Source: Thermofilaceae archaeon
GTDB taxonomy: Archaea; Thermoproteota; Thermoprotei; Thermofilales; Thermofilaceae
Assembly: GCA_027027675.1 (NCBI GenBank)
Contig: JALVKT010000180.1
Span: forward strand, 1-20,639
Reading direction: 5' to 3'
Length of the DNA stretch: 20,639 nucleotides
Positions within the stretch are counted from its first letter, which is position 1, and every line of letters starts with the position of its first letter. This document shows positions 7,387-13,979 of the stretch, one piece after another. The translations under genes were made by a program, and so were the position numbers. A model generated the notes under the pieces. The model did no database searches, was not told the origin of the DNA, and saw nothing but the letters and a program-made list of their open reading frames with translations.

Positions 7387-7401
7387 GCCTCTCAGCCAGA
7401 G
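7387..7401 (+). other. 15-nt BHB intron in the D-loop of tRNA-Arg
   Basis: Non-canonical site, between the T and A at the 3' end of the D-loop. Exon CTGG (7381-7384) pairs with intron CCAG (7396-7399). The flanking bulges are ATG and AGA, cut after their second base. Without removal the D-loop would be 24 nt; with removal it is the standard 9 nt. Confidence 0.85.
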
Positions 7402-7418
7402 AGGGCGGCGGCCTCCTA

Positions 7419-7436
7419 TAGCCAGCGGCTGGTGTA
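7419..7436 (+). other. 18-nt BHB intron in the anticodon loop of tRNA-Arg
   Basis: Canonical site after nucleotide 37. Inner helix AGCC/GGCT has a 3-nt loop. The central helix is CTCC (32-35) with GGTG and one U-U mismatch. The bulges are TAT and TAA. Cutting after the second base of each bulge removes 18 nt and restores a 7-base loop. Confidence 0.88.
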
Positions 7437-7510
7437 AGCCGCAGGTCCCGGGTTCGAATCCCGGCGGGGCCGCCACTTCATAGTTTCTCGCCTGGAGGGG
7501 AAGCCTCGTC

Positions 7511-7522
7511 TCATTTTTATAC
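7511..7522 (+). promoter_or_regulatory. TATA promoter of the UbiA-family gene
   Basis: TCATTTTTATAC lies about 35 bases before the GTG start at 7555. The predicted transcript start, near 7543, would leave a leader of only about ten bases. Confidence 0.5.
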
Positions 7523-7554
7523 TGGGTGGCGCTCCAAGCTGTGGTGCCTGTGAG

Positions 7555-8385
7555 GTGCGTGGGAAGCTTGCAGCGTTTTGGCGGCTCTCCCGCGCTGAGC
7601 ATGGAGTTATGACGGCTATAGCTGTGCTGGCCGGCGCCGTGTCTGCCGGCGGTGTGCCCTGGTGGCGCGTGCTTTTAGGCGTGTCCTCGGCTTTTCTCAT
7701 AGAGGTTTTCCTTTTTGTAACGAATGATATTCTAAACTTGGAAGAGGATAGGGTTAACAGCCCGTGGAGGCCGCTTGTAAGAGGAGAGGTTAGTGTCAAG
7801 GAGGCATGGGCTTTTGCGCTCGCGTCTCTTGTGCTGGGCGTGTTGCTAACGGCTCCCCTGGGGGTTTGGGCGCTGGCCATAATATTTCTCGCCGCAGCTC
7901 TCGGTTTTCTCTATAATTGGCGTCTAAAACGTATGGGACTAATTGGCAACGCGGTTGTAGCTTTTCTGACCGCGTTGGCGTTCTTTTACGGCGGCATTGG
8001 CGTGTCGGGTGTTATAAGCGACAAGATAATCCTCTTCACCGCGATAGCCTTCACGGCGAATGTGGGCAGGGAGCTTGCCAAGGGCGTGATTGACGTGGAA
8101 GGCGACGCGGCGGCGGGGGTTGCGACGGTGGCCGTGATATTTGGTAGGCGTGCGGCAGCGGCGCTGGCCGCCGTGTTCATGCTGGCTGCTGTGGCTATGA
8201 GTCCTCTCGGGCTTTTCTACGTGAACAACAAGGCGCTGTACGGGGTTTTGATAGGGGTGACAGATATGCTGTTTGTCTACTCGGCGGTGCTCCTCGCTGC
8301 CCGGCCACGCGTGGGTGAGGCCAGACGGGTTAGAACGGCGACGCTTGTCGGCATGGCTCTGGCGATAATAGCCTTCATGGCTTAG
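7555..8385 (+). CDS. UbiA-family prenyltransferase, probably digeranylgeranylglyceryl phosphate synthase
   Basis: Integral membrane prenyltransferase of the UbiA superfamily, 276 aa, with 7-9 hydrophobic segments. In archaea the likely job is adding the second geranylgeranyl chain to geranylgeranylglyceryl phosphate, a step in ether-lipid synthesis. The first Asp-rich motif is NDILNLEED (57-65), followed by the typical RVNSPWRPLVRG. The second is in RELAKGVIDVEGD. In the first motif the usual ND-x-x-D has Asn61 at the second Asp, while Asp58 and Asp65 remain. The start is GTG at 7555. Other UbiA enzymes (heme O or quinone pathway) cannot be fully excluded, but the RPLVRG and VEGD context favours the lipid enzyme. 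Confidence 0.85.
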   Translation: MRGKLAAFWRLSRAEHGVMTAIAVLAGAVSAGGVPWWRVLLGVSSAFLIEVFLFVTNDILNLEEDRVNSPWRPLVRGEVSVKEAWAFALASLVLGVLLTAPLGVWALAIIFLAAALGFLYNWRLKRMGLIGNAVVAFLTALAFFYGGIGVSGVISDKIILFTAIAFTANVGRELAKGVIDVEGDAAAGVATVAVIFGRRAAAALAAVFMLAAVAMSPLGLFYVNNKALYGVLIGVTDMLFVYSAVLLAARPRVGEARRVRTATLVGMALAIIAFMA

Positions 8386-8433
8386 CCGTGGAAACGCTTA
8401 TCATGCCGTGAAGAGATAGATTGCTGTGCTACT

Positions 8434-8790
8434 ATGCCCGGGGGAACATGGGAGAAGATAACTAAGATATTTGAGCCGAGGGTCTTGGCGGCTACGATGA
8501 CTGCTATCTCAGCGGCCATAGCTGGCGGCCTAGCCTTTGTCCTTGCTCACAGGCCTCCACCCATGGCCGGCACGAGGCTTGTATGGCCGAGCATAAACAT
8601 GGAGACCACCGCTGAGATGCTCGTTGTCAGCCTGCTATACCTGCTGGGGTTTGCGGGCCTCTGGATGACCTTTGAGGCGGCTAGGCACAAGCATAGGGGC
8701 GAGTATGTGCACCAGTACCTGCTGGGAGGGGTTACGCTGTTCCTTCTTGCCTTTCTAATGCTTTACCTGATGTACGCTATGAAGAGATAG
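8434..8790 (+). CDS. Small three-TM membrane protein of unknown function
   Basis: Not recognised. 118 aa with three hydrophobic segments at about residues 17-38, 60-80 and 95-115. A short loop with PPP follows the first segment, and a His/Arg/Lys-rich stretch (ARHKHRGEYVHQ) lies between the second and third. The C-terminus is basic. The ATG follows a weak TATA-like CGCTTATCATG about 35 bases upstream. Only 2 bases separate it from the next gene, so it is probably co-transcribed and translationally coupled with the RecA-like and RuvC-like genes. No catalytic motif is visible. Confidence 0.8.
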   Translation: MPGGTWEKITKIFEPRVLAATMTAISAAIAGGLAFVLAHRPPPMAGTRLVWPSINMETTAEMLVVSLLYLLGFAGLWMTFEAARHKHRGEYVHQYLLGGVTLFLLAFLMLYLMYAMKR

Positions 8791-8792
8791 CA

Positions 8793-9362
8793 ATGGCCGA
8801 GCTGGGGCTTACAAGGGCTTTTAGAAGGCCTGGCGTCTTCTTTATCTATGGCAGGCCTTTAAGCTTTAAAACGGCTTTTTCCCTTTGGATAGCCTCCAAG
8901 GTCAGGGGCGAGAAGATCTATGCTGCCGCTGGAAAACACGTCCTAGTCGACGCGCCAAGCGGCTTCGACAAGGTCAGCCTCTACCGGCTCAGGGACGCCG
9001 TCAAGTTCTCCCTCACAGTCATGGGGGATGCGCCCGAGGCATTGGTGCTTGACGGCGTAGAGGCCCTGCTTGCACCGTTAAGGGGTGTGAGCAGGAGCCG
9101 GGTACAGCTCCAGTTTCTTCTTTTGCTTTTCAGCCCGCTCGTTCAGGCTTCTCGTCAGGGATGCAGGTGCTACGTGACGGTGGAGGGTGGGGAGAAACCT
9201 CATTTCTACGGTGTGCTTAGGAGGTTGGCAACCTTTTTCGCCAGGACATATGTTGAGGAGGAAGAGGTAAGGGTGGAACTGAGAGATAAGGACTTGAGGG
9301 TTCTGAAAAGGTACCTTGTCTCTGCCGACGTGCTGAGTGGTGTGTATGGAGATTCGGGTTAG
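8793..9362 (+). CDS. RecA-like ATPase-fold protein with degenerate Walker A
   Basis: 189 aa, resembling a stripped RecA/RadA/KaiC core. After the strand GVFFIYG comes GRPLSFKTA (20-28), in the place of Walker A GxxxxGK[T/S]. Lys and Thr are kept, but the glycine before Lys is Phe. Walker B is probably ALVLDGVEALL (83-93) with Asp87. The stretch PLVQASRQGCRCYVTVE then resembles the following strand of the fold. There is no DNA-binding N-terminal domain and no zinc motif. It starts 2 bases after the membrane-protein gene and overlaps the RuvC-like gene by 17 bases. ATP binding is uncertain. It may be a non-catalytic RadA/RadB paralogue; the family call rests on pattern only. Confidence 0.7.
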   Translation: MAELGLTRAFRRPGVFFIYGRPLSFKTAFSLWIASKVRGEKIYAAAGKHVLVDAPSGFDKVSLYRLRDAVKFSLTVMGDAPEALVLDGVEALLAPLRGVSRSRVQLQFLLLLFSPLVQASRQGCRCYVTVEGGEKPHFYGVLRRLATFFARTYVEEEEVRVELRDKDLRVLKRYLVSADVLSGVYGDSG

Positions 9363-9903
9363 ATCGGTTTGTCCGGAGAAAAACCTTCTTTTGGGGAGGC
9401 TTCTAGGTGAAATCGGCGGCAACGTTGTCTTGTCCTTAGAGGAGGGCTCGCTCGAAGTGCCGTGCACCCTCATCAGAGATGATGAGGCCGGCGTTTTCCT
9501 CGTCTCCCTCTATGTTTACGCTAAGATTTCCGGTGCAAAAACGCTGGTTGTCGGCGTGGATCCGGGGGCAAGCTTTACAGGGGTTGTAGCCATACTTGAC
9601 GGCTACATAGTGTATAGGGGTGTCTTTCATAGCCTTGAGAGGCTGGCGGATGCCGTCGTGGCAGCCGTGGACATTGTGGACAGCGTTACCGTGTATGTGG
9701 GTGGGTCGAAGGTTGCTGCCGGTCTTATAGAGAAGCTCCGGAGTAGGGGCATCGACGTCCACGTAGTTCCTGAAGACGTTCCTGGGAGGAGCCTCGAATA
9801 CTTGGGGTGGAAAAAGGAAAACAAGCATGTGAGAGACGCGCTCAAGATAGCGCTGGCCGGCATGTACATGGAACTCAAGGCGCGCGGGAGGGGCGGACGC
9901 TAA
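9346..9903 (+). CDS. RuvC/RNase H-fold protein, putative nuclease
   Basis: 185 aa from the ATG at 9346 (a GTG three codons earlier is possible). Residues 67-83, LVVGVDPGASFTGVVAI, match the first strand and DPG motif of RuvC-type RNase H folds, with Asp72. The C-terminal HVRDALKIAL (161-170) matches the RuvC ending, where H-x-x-D carries two catalytic residues (His161, Asp164). The middle acidic residue expected at the end of the fourth strand seems absent (VTVYVGGSK). The first 65 residues are an extra N-terminal domain without a clear motif. It overlaps the RecA-like gene by 17 bases, so the two products are probably made together. Holliday-junction or DNA-repair nuclease activity is only a hypothesis; the protein may be inactive. 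Confidence 0.75.
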   Translation: MEIRVRSVCPEKNLLLGRLLGEIGGNVVLSLEEGSLEVPCTLIRDDEAGVFLVSLYVYAKISGAKTLVVGVDPGASFTGVVAILDGYIVYRGVFHSLERLADAVVAAVDIVDSVTVYVGGSKVAAGLIEKLRSRGIDVHVVPEDVPGRSLEYLGWKKENKHVRDALKIALAGMYMELKARGRGGR

Positions 9904-10045
9904 TTTTACGGGGGATCCATGAGATCTTTTTGCCGCAATGCGGACATCTGCCTCCCACGCTGGCATATATGTCGTAGAGCTTTGGAGGCTTTTTCCCGCT
10001 ATATAGTACGAAGTGGCAGTGGTGGCACACGACCTTGTATGGCAT
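9875..10045 (-). CDS. Small zinc-ribbon protein, 56 aa
   Basis: A short minus-strand gene starting at the ATG at 10045. The product begins MPYKVVCHHCHFVLYSG and continues to GGRCPHCGKKISW, so two CxxC knuckles 24 residues apart make a complete zinc ribbon; the last dozen residues are basic. It is the same type as small archaeal zinc ribbons reading VxCxxCGxxLY...GGRCPxCG. The stop (9875-9877) lies inside the 3' end of the convergent RuvC-like gene, overlapping it by 29 bases. It is transcribed divergently from the Stt3 gene across 122 bases. Function unknown; RNA binding or a role in transcription or translation is guesswork. The two regular zinc knuckles make chance unlikely. Confidence 0.78.
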   Translation of the reverse strand: MPYKVVCHHCHFVLYSGKKPPKLYDIYASVGGRCPHCGKKISWIPRKISVRPSRAP

Positions 10046-10117
10046 GCACAGAAAAAGTAGTAGCGACCCGATATTGCTGTTTCGCCCCTGGCCTCCACGG
10101 AGGGGTTAGGGATACAG

Positions 10118-10125
10118 AATATATT
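10118..10125. promoter_or_regulatory. Palindromic TATA element between the zinc-ribbon and Stt3 genes
   Basis: AATATATT reads the same on both strands. Rightward transcription would start near 10147, 21 bases before the Stt3 ATG, where a GGTGGTG ribosome-binding sequence sits. Leftward it would start near 10096, about 50 bases before the zinc-ribbon ATG. A perfect CCTCC-AC-GGAGG inverted repeat lies at 10092-10103, on the leftward side. Confidence 0.45.
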
Positions 10126-10167
10126 AGTCCTGCAGCGTTAGTGATAAGGTAATTAACTGGTGGTGAT

Positions 10168-12369
10168 ATGCCTGAGAACGCTGCACTAAAAAAGGCTGCA
10201 AGGCTTTCGCTGAAAGCTCTAGAACTGGCTGGGTCCCGGGGGGCAGTACTGGCGGTTATACTAACCCTAACTTTTGCCGCAGCGTTGCTCCCAAGGCTCG
10301 CCCCTATGAAGTGGGGCATTTACCTTAACGAGTTCGACCCTTACTACGAGTACTACCTTGCCACACAGGTTCTAAAGCACGGGAATGGGAACCCCTTGGG
10401 CGGCATAGCGTGGTGGTATCACTGGTGGTTTGAAAACCCGAAGCCTAGAGACTACCTCTTCTGGTACCCTATAGGCAGGGACCTTAGACGTACAAGCCAG
10501 CCTGGCGCAGCATTTACATCCTCAACGTTGTACGTGACCCTAAAGGCGCTGGGCGTTAACACGAACCTCTACACTGTACACGCATTCGTCCCCCCTGTGG
10601 GCGCGGCCCTTGCCGTGTTTGCGGCCTTCCTCCTAGGCAGGAAGCTTCACAGCGACAGTGCAGGGGTCTTGGCGGCTGCTATTATAGGGGTGAGCTGGGC
10701 TTACATGTACAGGACAAACTTCGGCGCCAAGCACGAGGGTATAGCGATACCATTCATGCTGTTTTCAATGTACTTCTTCATAGAGGCCGTCGAGGAGGGT
10801 TCCGCGTGGAAATCCGTGCTTTCAGGGCTTCTCATGGGGGTGGTCGTGCTCTCCTGGGGCGCATACCTTTACCCCTGGAACCTCATAGCCTTAGCTGCGC
10901 TCATATGGCTGCTCGTACACCCGACGGACGTAAAGGCTGCCAAGGCTTTCCTCATACACGACCTTATAGTAACGCTTTTCATCGCGACGCTCCCGCGTTT
11001 CGGGCCCCGCATAGCGTTCCTAGCCCCCGTATCCATAATTCCTGACACAGCGCTCGTCGTAGCCTTTATGGCCTTAACCGGAACCCTCTCCCCCTCTTTA
11101 AAGAAGAGGAATCTCCAGAAAAACCTGCCCTACGTTGCTGGAGCACTGATCTTACTATTCGCGGTTCTATACGCTACTGGAATGCTTGCACGCATCAGCG
11201 GGAGAATCCTGGCGGTCGTGCTGCCAACCGTAAGGGCCGTCGCCGTCACCACTGTGGCGGAGCACGCTATCCCCACGTGGGTCTCGCTCTTCAGGGACTA
11301 CACCTCGGCCATACTTTTCGGCATATTTGCCGCCTACCTGGGCTTCCTGGAGTATAAGAGGGACTTTAAGAGCCTGTTTCTGGCCCTCTTCTTCGTAACC
11401 GCACTCTACTTCGCAAGCACTATGGCCAGGCTCACACTCATCCTTGCGCCCGCCGCAGCCGTCGCCGCTGGAGTAGGCTTCACCCAGATACTTGACAGTC
11501 TCATAGAGCTTTCCCTGTGGGATACAAAGAAGGCTAGGAGAAGCTATAGTAAGGAGCTCGTCATCGTGGGCGCCGCGCTCCTAATCCTCGCCTTCGCTCC
11601 CTCCATAGTAGCGTCGAACGCGCCCATATACTCGCACGAGCCGCCACTAATCTTGTCTTCCTCGATACCCGTCATCAGGTACAACTATGAGTACATGGAC
11701 TGGATAGCTACGCTGGAGTGGATCAGGCAGAACGTGCCGCCGGACGCCGTAGTAGCGGAGTGGTGGGACTACGGGTACTGGGTTAGCGTAAACACTAAGC
11801 GCAAGTCTACCTGCGACAACGCCACGCTCGATACGAAGCAGATACAGAAGATCGCGAGGGCCTTCATGAGCGACGAGGAGACGGCGATAAGGATTTTCCG
11901 CGAGATGAACGTGTCCTACGTTGTAGTCTTCGAGCCGCTGCAGAAACTGACCCTGCAGAATGGGATAAACGTGTACTTCTCGCTGCTCTACCCGGCCTAC
12001 GGGGGAGACGTAGCTAAGAGCGCCCAGATGGCCAGGTGGATCGGGCTCAACCCCGGAGACTACCTCTACGGGTATGGCACCGGGAGATACGCGTATATCC
12101 AGCCGCCAAACTCTAACTACAGGTTCTACGTCCTCGTCCCGGCGAACAACAGCAAAGCGCTTAACGCGACTATCTACCGTATGGTATACACGAAGAACTA
12201 CAAGCAGATATTCTTCATATTCGAGAGGATCTTCGGCTCCAAGGTGCCTGGTTACAACGGCCCCATCTACGAGCTGAAGCCTCTCAAGCACTTCAAGCTC
12301 GTCTACGTCTCAGAGCCCAACGGCTGGGTAAAGGTGTTCAAGGTAGAGTATCCCGAGGAAAAACCCTAA
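10168..12369 (+). CDS. aglB: Oligosaccharyltransferase Stt3/AglB
   Basis: Membrane enzyme that transfers a lipid-linked glycan to Asn in N-x-S/T sequons on the outer side of the membrane. 733 aa. About a dozen hydrophobic segments fill residues 25-480, followed by a soluble C-terminal domain. The first acidic motif is NEFDPYYEY with Asp57, in the first extracellular loop. The signature WWDYGYW is at 532-538, part of the sequon-binding pocket. The second loop motif RTNFGAKHEG (about residue 183) occupies the place of the second acidic motif. The ATG follows GGTGGTGAT. No other glycosylation genes are nearby. Catalysis by a single subunit, as in other archaea, is expected. Confidence 0.96.
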   Translation: MPENAALKKAARLSLKALELAGSRGAVLAVILTLTFAAALLPRLAPMKWGIYLNEFDPYYEYYLATQVLKHGNGNPLGGIAWWYHWWFENPKPRDYLFWYPIGRDLRRTSQPGAAFTSSTLYVTLKALGVNTNLYTVHAFVPPVGAALAVFAAFLLGRKLHSDSAGVLAAAIIGVSWAYMYRTNFGAKHEGIAIPFMLFSMYFFIEAVEEGSAWKSVLSGLLMGVVVLSWGAYLYPWNLIALAALIWLLVHPTDVKAAKAFLIHDLIVTLFIATLPRFGPRIAFLAPVSIIPDTALVVAFMALTGTLSPSLKKRNLQKNLPYVAGALILLFAVLYATGMLARISGRILAVVLPTVRAVAVTTVAEHAIPTWVSLFRDYTSAILFGIFAAYLGFLEYKRDFKSLFLALFFVTALYFASTMARLTLILAPAAAVAAGVGFTQILDSLIELSLWDTKKARRSYSKELVIVGAALLILAFAPSIVASNAPIYSHEPPLILSSSIPVIRYNYEYMDWIATLEWIRQNVPPDAVVAEWWDYGYWVSVNTKRKSTCDNATLDTKQIQKIARAFMSDEETAIRIFREMNVSYVVVFEPLQKLTLQNGINVYFSLLYPAYGGDVAKSAQMARWIGLNPGDYLYGYGTGRYAYIQPPNSNYRFYVLVPANNSKALNATIYRMVYTKNYKQIFFIFERIFGSKVPGYNGPIYELKPLKHFKLVYVSEPNGWVKVFKVEYPEEKP

Positions 12370-12376
12370 GCCTAAA

Positions 12377-12559
12377 CTATTTTTTGCCCAGAAGGGCCTG
12401 AAGCTTCATTTTACGCCTATACTCCCCATACGGGTCTTCCGGGGAAAACTTGGGTGGATGCGGGGTTCTCACGGGGCCGCCACAGTAGGGGCACCGGTCC
12501 TCCTTTAATGTGTAGCGGCCGCAGACAGTGCACTTATGTAGTAGGCCTCTCTTACCCAA
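12377..12559 (-). CDS. nop10: Ribosome biogenesis protein Nop10
   Basis: Small zinc-ribbon subunit of the H/ACA ribonucleoprotein; it binds Cbf5 and helps form the active site. 60 aa with CTVC and CPYC zinc knuckles, the YTLKEDRCP stretch, and the highly conserved tail PHPPKFSPEDPYGEYRRK that wraps on Cbf5. The start is a TTG at 12559, seven bases after a GGTGA that overlaps the stop of the eIF2-alpha gene, so translation of the two is coupled. The order eIF2-alpha then Nop10 is standard in archaea. Confidence 0.96.
   Translation of the reverse strand: MGKRGLLHKCTVCGRYTLKEDRCPYCGGPVRTPHPPKFSPEDPYGEYRRKMKLQALLGKK
12378..12386 (+). terminator. T-run after the Stt3 gene
   Basis: Six T residues (12380-12385) begin ten bases after the Stt3 stop, inside the 3' end of the convergent nop10 gene. 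It is a plausible hairpin-independent archaeal terminator. Confidence 0.4.
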
Positions 12560-12566
12560 CCCTTTT

Positions 12567-13367
12567 TCACCGCTTAAGCCTCTCGAAGGAGAAGGAGCAC
12601 CCTTCCTTCTCGGCAGCCTCTTCCATAGCCTTTAACATTTCCTTAAGCGTCCGTTCGGCATCCTTAAAGTTCAGCGCCTCTATATCGAGCTTGTAGCGGG
12701 GCGCCCCCATCGTGTAGAACCGTATCGAAACCCCGTCGGGGAGCGAGACCTTCTCCTTCCACGCTGTAAGAACCTTTTTGAGCTTTACGACGCCGTTTTT
12801 CCCCATACACTGGGCCGTTACGATGCCGCTTATCCTAGCCTTGGGAAGCCTGATGCTGTTTTTAGCCAGTTCGGCGACAACTTTAGCCCACCTCTTAGGC
12901 ACGCCAGCCTCAATCAGCGCCTCGGGACCCCTTAGGTGCGCCTCCTCCAACCCCCTGTAGATCTCGCCGTAATAGTCCTCCAGCTTCCAACCTACCTTCT
13001 CATAAGCCTCGTCCAAGGTTTTACCGAGCCTCTCGGCTGCGAGTTCTAGGAGTTTCTCGGCTCTCTGGGCGCGTTTCCACTCTATCATTTTCTCCTTCCG
13101 CTCACTATCGCTGACCTTCCTGAGCGATACGTCTACGAGGCCCTTAGCCCTGTTTACACGTATAACCTTGAACACCCGTTTCTGGCCGACCTTGAGAACC
13201 TCCCTTATACCCCTAAACCAGGTGTGGCTTATCTCGTTGAGGGGCACGTAGGCCTCGAGGCCGCCGTACTCGTCAAGCTCTACGAAGGCCCCGTGGTCGT
13301 AGATTTCCTTTACGGTGCCTATGACCAGTTCGTAGACTCGTGGAAGCTTCTCGCGTTTACGCACCAT
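12567..13367 (-). CDS. eif2a: Translation initiation factor aIF2 alpha subunit
   Basis: Alpha subunit of the heterotrimeric factor aIF2 that delivers initiator tRNA. 266 aa with three parts: an S1/OB domain (about residues 12-85, VIGTVKEIYDHGAFVELDEYG), a helical domain (about 90-175) and a C-terminal alpha/beta domain that binds the gamma subunit. The eukaryotic regulatory Ser51 region aligns with the loop EISHTWFRGIREVLK. The ATG is preceded by AGGTGT at good spacing. It is followed by nop10 and has its own promoter, separated from rps27e by 82 bases. Confidence 0.97.
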   Translation of the reverse strand: MVRKREKLPRVYELVIGTVKEIYDHGAFVELDEYGGLEAYVPLNEISHTWFRGIREVLKVGQKRVFKVIRVNRAKGLVDVSLRKVSDSERKEKMIEWKRAQRAEKLLELAAERLGKTLDEAYEKVGWKLEDYYGEIYRGLEEAHLRGPEALIEAGVPKRWAKVVAELAKNSIRLPKARISGIVTAQCMGKNGVVKLKKVLTAWKEKVSLPDGVSIRFYTMGAPRYKLDIEALNFKDAERTLKEMLKAMEEAAEKEGCSFSFERLKR

Positions 13368-13400
13368 TACAGTGACACCTGGCTTTCAAGGAGGAACAAA

Positions 13401-13415
13401 GATATTATTTATTTG
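13401..13415 (-). promoter_or_regulatory. TATA promoter of eIF2-alpha-nop10
   Basis: The minus strand reads CAAATAAATAATATC about 40 bases before the ATG, predicting a start site near 13382 and a leader of about 15 bases that holds AGGTGT. Just upstream a T-run directly follows the rps27e stop, which could end the preceding transcript. Confidence 0.5.
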
Positions 13416-13449
13416 GTTCCGGGCCGTGAAAACAGCGGCACCAAAAACT

Positions 13450-13647
13450 CTATCTCAGGTACTCCACTATTTCTGCAAGGATCTCGGCCTTCCCGCCGCG
13501 CGGCTTTACAAGGGTTCTACCGCAGGCGTGGCACTTGACCTCGGTGCTTGCGTGGGAAAACGTGACCTGCACGTTGCCGCAGTCGGGGCACTTTATCTTA
13601 ACGAACCTGCTCCTCGGCTGCGGCACAAGTATTTTTCTCCGCCTCAT
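13450..13647 (-). CDS. rps27e: 30S ribosomal protein S27e
   Basis: Small-subunit zinc-ribbon protein, 65 aa from the ATG at 13647 (MRRRKILVPQPRSRFVKIKC). Zinc knuckles are CPDC and CHAC, and KIKCPDCGNVQVTFSHAST is the family core. A GTG three codons upstream (13656) is possible, but it overlaps the GGGTG that serves as ribosome-binding site for the ATG. It follows rpl44e by about a dozen bases; the pair is a standard archaeal unit. Confidence 0.96.
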   Translation of the reverse strand: MRRRKILVPQPRSRFVKIKCPDCGNVQVTFSHASTEVKCHACGRTLVKPRGGKAEILAEIVEYLR

Positions 13648-13660
13648 GCATGCCACCCCT

Positions 13661-13948
13661 CTACCTCATCTTCTCCACTATCTCCAGTTTTTTGAGGCGT
13701 ATGCCGCGCTTGTGTATAGTGTACCCGCACACTGTGCAGCGAAGCTTCAGAACCTGCTTCTTAGTGACCTTCGCCGTTCTCTTCTGCTCAGGCTTTCTCT
13801 GGGAGCCGTAGCCCTTCTGCTTTGCAAGGTAGCGTCTCTGCCCGGCGGCCAGGGTTCTCCTCTTGCCCGGCTTGTATAGCATGACCTCGTGTATCGTGTG
13901 TTTACGGCACTTTGGACAGTAGGTTCTGATCCTGTTTGGTACCTTCAC
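13661..13948 (-). CDS. rpl44e: 50S ribosomal protein L44e
   Basis: Large-subunit E-site protein L44e (eL42), 95 aa. Two CxxC knuckles (CPKC near residue 11, CTVC near 72) are separated by a long basic loop (GKRRTLAAGQRRYLAKQKGYGSQ, shown as the family's glycine/arginine loop). The start is a GTG at 13948 that fits the conserved MKVP N-terminus. On the minus strand a TATA-like CGTTTAAATCACC lies about 35-45 bases upstream (around 13980-13992). Confidence 0.96.
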   Translation of the reverse strand: MKVPNRIRTYCPKCRKHTIHEVMLYKPGKRRTLAAGQRRYLAKQKGYGSQRKPEQKRTAKVTKKQVLKLRCTVCGYTIHKRGIRLKKLEIVEKMR

Positions 13949-13979
13949 GTAATATCGCCACAGAACCTAGCCTAAGTGG

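Larger units (their letters stand above)
7366..7475 (+). tRNA. tRNA-Arg (anticodon CCT) with two introns
   Basis: Acceptor stem GGCCCCG/CGGGGCC, discriminator G and an encoded CCA. The D-stem is GCCC/GGGC. The anticodon stem GCGGC/GCCGC closes on CTCCTAA, giving anticodon CCT. The T-arm is CCGGG-TTCGAAT-CCCGG. The gene is 110 nt; removing introns of 15 nt (7387-7401, D-loop) and 18 nt (7419-7436, anticodon loop) leaves a regular 77-nt tRNA with CCA and a normal D-loop AGCTGGATA carrying G18G19. Confidence 0.96.

Noticed and set aside
7416..7880. 154-residue minus-strand frame across tRNA-Arg and the UbiA gene
   Set aside because: It runs through a tRNA and antisense to a conserved gene. The FEPGTCG-like stretch is the translated tRNA T-arm, a common false protein.
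9470..9530. ATGATGA resembling a C box of a C/D sRNA
   Set aside because: It is inside the RuvC-like gene, and no matching D box (CTGA) or second box pair was found at the right distance.
9436..10098. 220-residue minus-strand open frame with Cys/His-rich start
   Set aside because: It lies mostly antisense to the RuvC-like gene. Its Cys/His content is a frame-shifted reading of the real zinc-ribbon gene at 9875-10045.
11647..12291. 214-residue minus-strand open frame inside the Stt3 gene
   Set aside because: Antisense to a strongly conserved coding region; Val/Arg-rich composition typical of a shadow frame in GC-rich DNA.
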